Origin: Streptomyces griseorubiginosus
Lineage (GTDB): Bacteria; Actinomycetota; Actinomycetes; Streptomycetales; Streptomycetaceae
DNA length: 37,840 nt
Assembly: GCF_017614965.1 (NCBI RefSeq)
Contig: NZ_WVUG01000050.1
Coordinates: 1-37,840 of the forward strand
Direction of reading: 5' to 3'
Shown: one piece after another, positions 24,901 through 31,607 of the stretch
Position numbering within the stretch: position 1 is the first letter of the stretch
Layout of the letters: each line of letters begins with the position of its first letter
The notes under the pieces: generated by a model
What the model saw: the letters and a program-made list of their open reading frames with translations, nothing else
The model's database searches: none
What the model was told of the DNA's origin: nothing
Position numbers and translations under genes: made by a program

Positions 24901-25694
24901 CGACCGACGAGCCGCTCGCCGACCTGCTCACCCACGGCGAGCTCACGGTGCGCGGCCGGATCCGCGACGCGTCCAACGCGGCCCTGTACTGCACGGTCAC
25001 CCAGGACGGCCGGGAGGCCACCTGCGTCTACAAGCCGGTGGCCGGCGAGCGGCCCCTGTGGGACTTCCCCGACGGCACCCTCGCCCAGCGCGAGGTGGCC
25101 GCCTACGAGGTCTCCGAGGCGACCGGCTGGGGCCTGATCCCGCCCACCGTGCTGCGCGAGGGACCGTACGGCGAGGGGATGGTCCAGCTGTGGATCGAGG
25201 CGAGCCCCGAGGCCGACCTGCTGGCCCTGGTGGACGCCGAGGAGCCCGAACCGGGCTGGAAGGCCATCGGCTTCGCCGAGGTCGGTGACGGGAAGACCGC
25301 CCTCCTGGTGCACGCCGACGACGAGCGGCTGCGCCGGCTCGCGGTGCTCGACGCGGTGATCAACAACGCCGACCGCAAGGGCGGCCATCTGCTGCCCACC
25401 GAGGACGGCCGCCTCTACGGCATCGACCACGGAGTGACTTTCAACACCGAGAACAAGCTCAGGACGCTGCTGTGGGGCTGGGCGGGCGAGCCCCTGACCC
25501 CGGAGGCGATCGACGCCCTCAAGGGTCTCCAGGAGGCACTGACCGCCGAAGGAGCGCTGGCCGGGCGGTTGTCCGCCCTGATCACCGCCGCCGAACTCGA
25601 CGCCACGCGCGCGCGTGTCGCCGTACTCCTGGAGACCGGCACGCACCCGGAGCCCTCCGGCGAGTGGCCGGCCATTCCCTGGCCGCCCGTGTAG
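24864..25694 (+). CDS. SCO1664-family PI3/PI4-kinase-like protein
   Basis: 276 aa from the ATG at 24864 (GGAAGGACACGT upstream). K57 (CVYKP) may be the nucleotide-binding lysine. LDAVINNADRKGGHLL, with the catalytic D170, followed by YGIDHGVTF (D188, the metal-binding Asp) mirrors the catalytic and DFG-like motifs of the PI3/PI4 kinase superfamily. The protein is much shorter than eukaryotic lipid kinases and has only the core. Its constant neighbours in actinobacteria are DUF3090, the histidine phosphatase and mshC. Mycothiol contains inositol, so phosphorylation of an inositol-containing substrate is an attractive but untested idea. Protein kinase or AMPylation activity is equally possible. 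Cytoplasmic, no membrane segment. Confidence 0.92.
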   Translation: MSAPERIPPRSVTTDEPLADLLTHGELTVRGRIRDASNAALYCTVTQDGREATCVYKPVAGERPLWDFPDGTLAQREVAAYEVSEATGWGLIPPTVLREGPYGEGMVQLWIEASPEADLLALVDAEEPEPGWKAIGFAEVGDGKTALLVHADDERLRRLAVLDAVINNADRKGGHLLPTEDGRLYGIDHGVTFNTENKLRTLLWGWAGEPLTPEAIDALKGLQEALTAEGALAGRLSALITAAELDATRARVAVLLETGTHPEPSGEWPAIPWPPV

Positions 25695-25705
25695 GAGCAG
25701 ACTGT

Positions 25706-25733
25706 CCGGTAAGGCGCAAGACCGCCTTACCGG
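25706..25733 (+). terminator. Perfect 11-bp stem-loop after the kinase-like gene
   Basis: CCGGTAAGGCG (25706-25716) pairs exactly with CGCCTTACCGG (25723-25733) around a 6-nt loop, 11 bases after the stop. It suggests that mshC is transcribed mainly from its own promoter. Confidence 0.75.
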
Positions 25734-25776
25734 CCATCCGGCCCGGTCCGGTTCGTATACGGAACATCCGTCCGGT

Positions 25777-25788
25777 TAGGCTCATGAC
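25777..25788 (+). promoter_or_regulatory. Candidate leaderless promoter of mshC
   Basis: TAGGCT at 25777-25782 is a good -10 and lies 6 bases before the ATG at 25789; there is no ribosome site. With the preceding terminator this points to an independent leaderless mshC transcript. Confidence 0.5.
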
Positions 25789-27018
25789 ATGCATGCCTGG
25801 CCCGCTTCCGAGGTCCCCGCCCTGCCTGGTCAGGGCCGCGACCTGAGGATCCACGACACCGCGACCGGCGGTCTGGTCACCCTCCAGCCCGGTCCCGTCG
25901 CCCGCATCTACGTCTGCGGCATCACTCCGTACGACGCGACCCACATGGGTCACGCGGCGACCTACAACGCGTTCGACCTCGTCCAGCGCGTGTGGCTCGA
26001 CACCAAGCGGCAGGTTCACTACGTCCAGAACGTCACCGACATCGACGACCCGCTGCTGGAGCGCGCGCAGCGGGACAGCGTCGACTGGGTCGCCCTCGCC
26101 GAGAAGGAGACCACGCTCTTCCGCGAGGACATGACCGCCCTGCGGATGCTGCCGCCGCGGCACTACATCGGCGCCGTCGAGGCCATACCCGGCATCGTCC
26201 CGCTGGTGGAGCGGCTGCGCGACGCCGGTGCCGCCTACGAACTCGAGGGCGACATCTACTTCTCCGTCGGTTCCGACCCCCACTTCGGCAAGGTCTCGAA
26301 CCTCGACGCGGCCGCCATGCGGCTGCTGTCCGCCGAGCGCGGCGGCGACCCGGACCGCCCGGGCAAGAAGAACCCGCTGGACCCGATGCTGTGGCTGGCC
26401 GCCCGCGAGGGCGAACCCAGCTGGGACGGCGCCTCCCTCGGCCCCGGCCGTCCCGGCTGGCACATCGAGTGCGTCGCCATCGCCCTCGACCACCTCGGCA
26501 TGGGCTTCGACGTCCAGGGCGGCGGCTCCGACCTCGCCTTCCCGCACCATGAGATGGGCGCGTCCCACGCCCAGGTGCTCACCGGCGAGTTCCCCATGGC
26601 CAAGGCGTACGTCCACGCCGGCATGGTCGCCCTGGACGGCGAGAAGATGTCCAAGTCCAAGGGCAACCTGGTCTTCGTCTCACAACTGCGCCGGGACGGT
26701 GTCGACCCGGCCGCCATACGGCTCGCGCTGCTCGCCCACCACTACCGGGCCGACTGGGAGTGGACCGACCAGGTCCTCGAGGACGCCGTGCGCCGGCTCG
26801 GCCGATGGCGCGCCGCCGTCTCCCGCCCCGACGGGCCGCCCGCCGAGGCCCTCGTCGAGGAGATCCGCGAGGCCCTCGCGAACGACCTGGACGCCCCCGC
26901 CGCGCTCGCCGCGGTCGACCGCTGGGCCGCGCGGCAGGACGCCGAGGGCGGTACGGACACCGGGGCCCCCGGTGTCGTCTCGCGCGCCGTGGACGCCCTG
27001 CTGGGTGTGGCCCTGTAG
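25789..27018 (+). CDS. mshC: MshC, cysteine:glucosaminyl-inositol ligase (mycothiol synthesis)
   Basis: 409 aa. A cysteinyl-tRNA-synthetase-like class I fold: [13 protein letters not shown] holds the first zinc ligand C43 and the HIGH-type motif (HMGH 52-55). C228 in WHIEC and H253 in FPHHE are further zinc ligands. [10 protein letters not shown] (KMSKS at 286-290) is the second ATP motif. The protein ends soon after, without the full tRNA anticodon-binding domain of CysS, and starts [14 protein letters not shown], which is typical of MshC. It joins cysteine, via cysteinyl-AMP, to the amino group of GlcN-Ins, the third step of mycothiol synthesis. Mycothiol is the main low-molecular thiol of actinobacteria. 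A strong terminator follows. Confidence 0.97.
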   Translation: MHAWPASEVPALPGQGRDLRIHDTATGGLVTLQPGPVARIYVCGITPYDATHMGHAATYNAFDLVQRVWLDTKRQVHYVQNVTDIDDPLLERAQRDSVDWVALAEKETTLFREDMTALRMLPPRHYIGAVEAIPGIVPLVERLRDAGAAYELEGDIYFSVGSDPHFGKVSNLDAAAMRLLSAERGGDPDRPGKKNPLDPMLWLAAREGEPSWDGASLGPGRPGWHIECVAIALDHLGMGFDVQGGGSDLAFPHHEMGASHAQVLTGEFPMAKAYVHAGMVALDGEKMSKSKGNLVFVSQLRRDGVDPAAIRLALLAHHYRADWEWTDQVLEDAVRRLGRWRAAVSRPDGPPAEALVEEIREALANDLDAPAALAAVDRWAARQDAEGGTDTGAPGVVSRAVDALLGVAL

Positions 27019-27036
27019 CCACGCCCGGCACGGAGA

Positions 27037-27068
27037 AGGGGCGCTTCCCTCGCGGGGGAAGCGCCCCT
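27037..27068. terminator. Bidirectional 13-bp stem-loop between mshC and the Q-rich gene
   Basis: AGGGGCGCTTCCC (27037-27049) is exactly complementary to 27056-27068 around a 6-nt loop. It lies 18 bases after mshC and 20 bases from the stop of the convergent Q-rich gene and can serve both. Confidence 0.85.
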
Positions 27069-27088
27069 CTCGTGCGGTGCGGCGCGGG

Positions 27089-27661
27089 TCAGAACCGCTG
27101 GATCCGTACGCTGCGCAGGATGTTGGGCGACTGGATGTCCCAGACGCCGATCACCTGGTGGCCGAAGGCGAACGCCTCCTGGATCTGCTGGTGCAGCTGC
27201 GGAACCGGGTCGTTCAGGACCCGGAACTGACCGTTGATGCGCAGGAAGACCTGCTGTGGCTGCCCCTGCTGCGGCTGCAGGACGTCGACGAAGCCGTTGG
27301 CCACGCCGGAGGCCAGGGACTGCGTCTGGACCTGCTGGACGACCTGCTGGAGGACGGCCTGCGCGAGCTGCTGGAGCTGCTGCTGGATCTGCTGCTCCTG
27401 CTGCTGGGCCTGCTGGTCGTGCGCTTGCGTCTCACCGTAGGGCTGTTGCTGCTGGCCGAGTTGCTGCAGCAGCTGCTGGAACGGCTGCTGCTGGCCGAGC
27501 TGTTGGAGCTGCGGCATCATGCCGGCCCCCGGCCATCCGGCGGACTGCTGCCCGAACGGCTGCTGCTGGCCGTAGGGCTGTTGCTGCTGGTGGGGCGATG
27601 TGCTCGGGAACTGCTGGCCCTGCTGTTGTCCCAGTTGGCTCATCTGCGGGGTGGTGCTCAT
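27089..27661 (-). CDS. Glutamine-rich, prion-like protein of unknown function
   Basis: 190 aa; ATG with GGGAAGGTGAC upstream on the minus strand. About 64 residues are Gln, and about 50 of the first 113. Residues 1-80 alternate Q-runs with PYGQQQ and PFGQQ repeats and look disordered. Residues about 80-113 are a Q-rich heptad-like coiled-coil segment (QQIQQQLQQLAQAVLQQVVQQVQ). Residues about 115-190 form an ordinary domain (NGFVDVLQP, QQVFLRINGQFRVLNDP, HQVIGVWDIQSPNILRSVRI). No signal peptide or membrane segment. The codon use is GC-rich (CAG), so it does not look foreign. It follows the S8 protease gene by 99 bp on the same strand and is probably co-transcribed. The function is not recognised; aggregation or self-assembly is an inference from composition. 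Confidence 0.9.
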   Translation of the reverse strand: MSTTPQMSQLGQQQGQQFPSTSPHQQQQPYGQQQPFGQQSAGWPGAGMMPQLQQLGQQQPFQQLLQQLGQQQQPYGETQAHDQQAQQQEQQIQQQLQQLAQAVLQQVVQQVQTQSLASGVANGFVDVLQPQQGQPQQVFLRINGQFRVLNDPVPQLHQQIQEAFAFGHQVIGVWDIQSPNILRSVRIQRF

Positions 27662-27760
27662 GCGGTGTCACCTTCCCTGGACGGAGACTTGCCTTGACGG
27701 GTCGGTCATTCCTGAGGGACCTGGTCTTTCCCAGGGACCTCGTCCTTCCTGGGGGATGCG

Positions 27761-29482
27761 TCAGCCCGTGACGACCAGGCCGACGATCTCGTCGTCCGAG
27801 AACCACACCCGGACGTCGGGCCGCCCGCCCGCGAAGGCGGTGTGCACCGCCTGCCGGATCTCGGGGGACGGGTGGTTGAGGTTGCGCCAGGCGCCGGCCA
27901 CGAACAGCCGGAGCCTGGGCGGGAGTTCGCTGGGATACGGCAGCAGCTCGTCCCAGTACCGCTCGGCCTGGCCCGAGCCGACCGCCTGCGGCAGCAGCCT
28001 GCCGACCGCCGCCCTGATGTCCGGCCGGTTGCCGATCCGCTGGGAGGCGGGCCGGCCCGGCGCGTCCTGCTGCGGGGAGCCCGTGGTCCGCAGCACCTCG
28101 CGCGCCCGCTCCGGGGACATCGGGGGCAGCGAGGCCGCCTTCAGCATGCCCTGCAGCGAGGCCAGCGCGCCGACCACCACCGCAGAGGCGGAGGACGTTC
28201 CGGAGAAGGTGTCCGTGTACCAGGCGATCTCCTCGGGTCCGCCCTGCAGATCGCCGGGCCGGTCCCAGAAGCCGCCGGTGGTGGTGACCTCGCGGCCCCA
28301 GCCCTGGGCGTCCAGCCGGGCGCCGTAGTTGGAGAACGCCAGCCGTGAGCGGTCCGGTCCGTGGTCGCGGCCGTGCGTACCGGGCGGCGGGGCGCCCGCG
28401 CCGACCAGGACGGCCCCGGAGGACTGGTTGGAGGGGTTGAACGGGTTGCGCCACCACTCCGGGAACTCGTCGGGGCGCCGCTCGTACACCGCGTCGTCCA
28501 GCGACTCGCCCCCGTTGTCGGCCGCCTCCACGACCAGGACGCCCCGCGCGGTGGCGTAGCGGATGGCCGCGAAGTCGTCCGGCCACCACTCGATCGCCAC
28601 GTAGCCGCGCTGGTCGTCGCGCCCGGCGTACTCGAACCGGGGTCCGGGGCGGTGCAGTTCGACCAGGACGACGTCGCCGGGGCCGAGCCGGTCGGCCGCC
28701 GCGTGGATCGCGGCCGCCGTGCCGATGCCCTGGAAGGACGCGGCCGCGGTCGCCGCCTCCGGCACGATGCCGGTCACGCCCGACTCGCCCCGGTCACCAC
28801 CGATCACGCCGATCACGGCGGTGCCGTGGTTGCGCCAGGCCAGGTCGGTCAGGGGCGTGCCGACCACGACGCCGGCCAGCTTGGCGGCCAGGTCCTCGTG
28901 GCCCAGCTGCCAGGCGCCCTCGACGTCGATGACGGTCACCCCCTGACCGGACCCACCGGGCCGCTGCCAGGCCCAGTGGGCGTCCACTCCCTCCGGCGCC
29001 GGACGCAGACAGCCCTGACGGCCGCTGAAGTCCGGAGTGACGGGGGCGCCCTCCTTGAGCCGGCGGTCGTCGTCCACCGAGGCGGGCACGGCGCCCGGTT
29101 TGACGTAGGCCGTGTCGATCCCCGGCAGCGCGGCGATCCGCGCCCGCAGCTCCTGCGCCCGGCTCCCGCCGCCCCGTACCCGGTAGAACAGCGTGAGGTC
29201 GGGGACGTCCGGCTCGCCCGGCGCGGCGGCCGACTGCTGCAGCCGCTCCTCGCTGCCGAACAGCGGCTCCAGCGTGAGCTGTTCGTCGCCGAGGAACATG
29301 TCGAGGGCGGAGACATCGGCACCGGCCGCCGAACGGACGCCCTCTGCCCTGGCCCGCAGCCGGGCCTCGGGACGGGCGACGACGATCAGTTCCTGCTCGG
29401 CTCCGCGATAGGTGAATCCCGCTCCGTCGGGGCCCGGCCCGGATGCTCCCGGGCCCTCGGCCGGCTGTACCTGGTCACTCAT
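27761..29482 (-). CDS. S8-family (subtilisin-like) serine peptidase without signal peptide
   Basis: 573 aa from the ATG at 29482 (GAAGGGAG upstream). Catalytic triad: D186 in GVTVIDVEG (an unusual DVEG where most subtilases have DTG or DSG), H219 in NHGTAV and S430 in FSGTSSASA; the oxyanion Asn is N323 in AADNGG. Residues about 1-150 form an N-terminal region (ELIVVARPEARLRA, VPDLTLFYRVR) that could be an inhibitory propeptide-like domain. Residues about 505-573 form a small C-terminal domain (LRLFVAGAWRNLNHPSPEIRQAVHTAFAGG). There is no Sec signal or lipobox, so it appears to be cytoplasmic or exported by another route. A Q-rich protein gene follows on the same strand. Confidence 0.94.
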   Translation of the reverse strand: MSDQVQPAEGPGASGPGPDGAGFTYRGAEQELIVVARPEARLRARAEGVRSAAGADVSALDMFLGDEQLTLEPLFGSEERLQQSAAAPGEPDVPDLTLFYRVRGGGSRAQELRARIAALPGIDTAYVKPGAVPASVDDDRRLKEGAPVTPDFSGRQGCLRPAPEGVDAHWAWQRPGGSGQGVTVIDVEGAWQLGHEDLAAKLAGVVVGTPLTDLAWRNHGTAVIGVIGGDRGESGVTGIVPEAATAAASFQGIGTAAAIHAAADRLGPGDVVLVELHRPGPRFEYAGRDDQRGYVAIEWWPDDFAAIRYATARGVLVVEAADNGGESLDDAVYERRPDEFPEWWRNPFNPSNQSSGAVLVGAGAPPPGTHGRDHGPDRSRLAFSNYGARLDAQGWGREVTTTGGFWDRPGDLQGGPEEIAWYTDTFSGTSSASAVVVGALASLQGMLKAASLPPMSPERAREVLRTTGSPQQDAPGRPASQRIGNRPDIRAAVGRLLPQAVGSGQAERYWDELLPYPSELPPRLRLFVAGAWRNLNHPSPEIRQAVHTAFAGGRPDVRVWFSDDEIVGLVVTG

Positions 29483-29701
29483 CGGTACCGCTCCCTTCGG
29501 TCCGTGCGAGTGCGCCGTCGCTGCACAACCAAGCACGCCCGGGGCGAGGCGTCCAGACCGTTTTCGCCAACTTCGTTTGAAACAAGTTGAATTGGGTAAC
29601 GTGTGCAATCCGTCCGGAAACAGAGGTCACGGCCCAAACCGGCCAAAGGCTACGGACGGTCCCGCGGCGCCGTGGACACGAAAGGCAGTACTGCGGACAC
29701 G
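29483..29701. other. Intergenic region between the S8 protease and PAC2 genes
   Basis: About 220 bases without a credible gene. It holds the inverted repeat at 29569-29588 and presumably the protease operon promoter; towards 29702 it ends at the PAC2 terminator. Its base composition is lower in GC than its flanks. Confidence 0.5.
29569..29599. promoter_or_regulatory. AT-rich inverted repeat overlapping a possible sigma-B-type promoter
   Basis: AACTT-c-GTTT-g-AAAC-AAGTT (29569-29588) is an inverted repeat with one unpaired base, unusually AT-rich for this genome. It lies about 90 bp upstream of the S8 protease ATG. On the plus strand GTTT (29575-29578), 15 bases, then GGGTAA (29594-29599) resembles the GNNT-N14-16-GGGTAY stress-sigma consensus apart from the last base. 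The plus-strand direction would run antisense to the PAC2 gene. Whether it is an operator, a promoter or both is undecided. Confidence 0.35.
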
Positions 29702-29731
29702 AAAAAGGGCGGTGCGCCCGGCGCACCGCCC
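29702..29731 (-). terminator. Intrinsic terminator of the PAC2 gene
   Basis: GGGCGGTGCGC (29707-29717) pairs exactly with GCGCACCGCCC (29721-29731). On the minus strand the stem is followed directly by CTTTTT, a textbook intrinsic terminator 6 bases after the PAC2 stop. Confidence 0.92.
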
Positions 29732-29737
29732 CTCTCC

Positions 29738-30643
29738 TCACTCCTCGGAGGACTCGTCGTCCTCGCCGCCCGGTTTCGGCGGCGTCGTCGGGGGTTTGGT
29801 ATGGCCGTCCCGGCGCCGCAGATACCGCTCGAACTCGCGGGCGATCGCCTCGCCCGACGCCTCCGGCAGCTCCGCGGTGTCCCGGGCCTCCTCCAGCGTC
29901 TGGACGTACTCGGCGACCTCGCTGTCCTCGGCCGCCAGCTGGTCCACGCCGACCTGCCAGGCACGCGCGTCCTCGGGCAGCTCGCCCAGCGGGATGCGCA
30001 CGTCGATCAGGTCCTCCAGCCGGTTGAGCAGGGCCAGGGTCGCCTTCGGGTTCGGCGGCTGCGACACGTAGTGCGGTACGGCGGCCCACAGCGACACCGC
30101 CGGTACGCCGGCGTGCGTGCAGGCCTCCTGCAGGACGCCGACGATCCCCGTGGGGCCCTCGTACTTGGTCTCCTCCAGGTCCATCCGCCGGGCCAGGTCC
30201 GGGTCGGACGTGGTCCCGCTGATCGGGACCGGACGCGTGTGCGGGGTGTCTCCGAGCAGGGCGCCCAGGACGACCACCAGCTCCACGCCCAGCTCGTGCG
30301 CGAAGCCGAGCAGCTCGTTGCAGAACGAGCGCCACCGCATGGACGGTTCGATACCGCGGACGAGCACGAGATCACGCGGCTTCTCGCCGCCGACACGGAC
30401 GACGGACAACCTCGTCGTCGGCCAGGTGATCTTGCGTACTCCCGCGTCCATCCACACCGTGGGGCGGTTCACCTGGAAGTCGTAGTAGTCCTCGGCGTCC
30501 AGCGCCGCGAAGACCTCGCCCTTCCACTCCCTGTCCAGATGCGCGACCGCGGTGGAGGCGGCGTCGCCGGCATCGTTCCAGCCCTCGAACGCGGCCACCA
30601 TGACCGGGTCGATCAGCTCGGGAACCCCCTCGAGCTCGATCAC
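29738..30643 (-). CDS. PAC2-family (proteasome assembly chaperone 2-like) protein
   Basis: 301 aa from a GTG with GGAAGGAGGCCTGG directly upstream, which fixes the start. The protein begins VIELEGVPELIDPVMVAAFEGWNDAGDAAS, the hallmark of actinobacterial PAC2 proteins. It continues with AHELGVELVVVLGALLGDTPHTRPVPISGTTSD and a C-terminal helical end with an acidic tail (GGEDDESSEE). The fold is related to purine nucleoside phosphorylases. In actinobacteria these proteins are conserved but their relation to proteasome assembly is not established. It is a soluble protein, with its own terminator, between the protease operon and the GntR regulator. Confidence 0.92.
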   Translation of the reverse strand: MIELEGVPELIDPVMVAAFEGWNDAGDAASTAVAHLDREWKGEVFAALDAEDYYDFQVNRPTVWMDAGVRKITWPTTRLSVVRVGGEKPRDLVLVRGIEPSMRWRSFCNELLGFAHELGVELVVVLGALLGDTPHTRPVPISGTTSDPDLARRMDLEETKYEGPTGIVGVLQEACTHAGVPAVSLWAAVPHYVSQPPNPKATLALLNRLEDLIDVRIPLGELPEDARAWQVGVDQLAAEDSEVAEYVQTLEEARDTAELPEASGEAIAREFERYLRRRDGHTKPPTTPPKPGGEDDESSEE

Positions 30644-30780
30644 CCAGGCCTCCTTCCGACGTGCCCTCGCTTGACCCACCAACCTTACGGCGTCCGGCGG
30701 GGGCGCCCGCAGCCCCCTTGCACGGGGGAGTGAACGATCACTGCCCCGTCCGAGCCGCTCGAACACCCAAGATCGCCACC

Positions 30781-30799
30781 CCGGGCCACCCCGGCCCGG
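30781..30799 (-). terminator. Possible terminator of the GntR gene
   Basis: CCGGGCC (30781-30787) and GGCCCGG (30793-30799) form a 7-bp all-GC stem with a 5-nt loop, 8 bases beyond the GntR stop. No T-run follows. Confidence 0.5.
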
Positions 30800-30806
30800 A
30801 AGCCGC

Positions 30807-31478
30807 TCAGAGCGTCGAGCGCAGCCACTGCTCCACGCTCGCGATGTGCACCGTCGCCCAGGAGCGGGCCGCCTCCGCGTCCCGGTCGTGCAGGGCGGCG
30901 AGGATCGCGCGGTGCTCGTGCAGGGTGCGGCTGACGGCGTCCTCCTGGGTCAGACCGCGCCAGATCCGGGCCCGGGTGGTGGGCCCCGACAGACCGTCCA
31001 GGAGGGAGCAGAGCACGGAGTTGCCGGAGCTCTGCACGATGCCCCGGTGGAAGTCCAGGTCGCAGGCGACCAGCTCCTCCACCGACGGCGTCTCGCCCAG
31101 CTTGTCCAACTGGGCCGACAGCGCGTCCAGTTGCTGCTCGCTGATCCGGGAGGCCGCCATCGCGGTCGCGGCCGGCTCCAGGATGCGGCGCACCGCGAGG
31201 AACTCCAGGACCGTGTCGTCCCGGTGGAAGTCGACGACGAAACTCAGCGCCTCCAGCAGGAGTTGCGGGTCCAGACTGGTCACGTACGTGCCGTCGCCCT
31301 GCCGCACGTCCAGGATCCGGATCAGCGACAGGGCGCGTACCGCCTCGCGCAGGGAGTTGCGGGAAAGGCCCAGTTCGGAGGCGAGTTCGCTCTCTTTCGG
31401 CAGCCGGTCGCCGGGGCGCAGCGCGCCGGAGACGATCATGCCCTTGATCTTCTCGATCGCCTCGTCGGTGACTGCCAT
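30807..31478 (-). CDS. FadR-subfamily GntR transcription regulator
   Basis: 223 aa from the ATG at 31478 with GGGAGG upstream. Residues 1-70 are a winged helix-turn-helix (GDRLPKESELASELGLSRNSLREAVRALSLIRILDVRQGDGTYV). Residues about 85-215 are an FCD effector domain whose usual metal-ligand positions are visible: D and H in CDLDFHRGI, H in HEHRAIL and H in WATVHI. FadR-type regulators bind small acids and usually repress. A perfect palindrome, AAGACATC-C-GATGTCTT, sits 33 bp upstream of its start and is the likely operator, suggesting autoregulation. It lies directly behind the glycerol operon terminator; a role in glycerol or carboxylate metabolism is possible but unproven. Confidence 0.94.
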   Translation of the reverse strand: MAVTDEAIEKIKGMIVSGALRPGDRLPKESELASELGLSRNSLREAVRALSLIRILDVRQGDGTYVTSLDPQLLLEALSFVVDFHRDDTVLEFLAVRRILEPAATAMAASRISEQQLDALSAQLDKLGETPSVEELVACDLDFHRGIVQSSGNSVLCSLLDGLSGPTTRARIWRGLTQEDAVSRTLHEHRAILAALHDRDAEAARSWATVHIASVEQWLRSTL

Positions 31479-31510
31479 GTCCGGCCTCCCTGTCGCTCCC
31501 GCATGCCGTA

Positions 31511-31527
31511 AAGACATCCGATGTCTT
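31511..31527. promoter_or_regulatory. Palindromic operator-like site of the GntR regulator
   Basis: AAGACATC, one central base, GATGTCTT: a perfect 8+8 palindrome, extended imperfectly by CGTA/TACG on the flanks. It lies between the GntR start (31478) and the glp operon terminator. Size and symmetry fit a GntR dimer. Confidence 0.6.
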
Positions 31528-31557
31528 ACGACGACATTATGGGGGTTCACCGGGCTG

Positions 31558-31592
31558 AAAGGGGGCGGCTCCGTCGGCGGGGAGCCGCCCCC
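31558..31592 (-). terminator. Intrinsic terminator of the glycerol operon
   Basis: GGGGGCGGCTCC (31561-31572) pairs exactly with GGAGCCGCCCCC (31581-31592). On the minus strand the stem is followed by TTTC. It lies 16 bases after the glpD stop. Confidence 0.85.
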
Positions 31593-31607
31593 TTCCCGGC
31601 GGGCCGG

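Noticed and set aside
27228..27697. Leu-rich frame opposite the Q-rich gene
   Set aside because: CTG-rich strand is simply the complement of CAG glutamine codons; the poly-Leu translation is a shadow.
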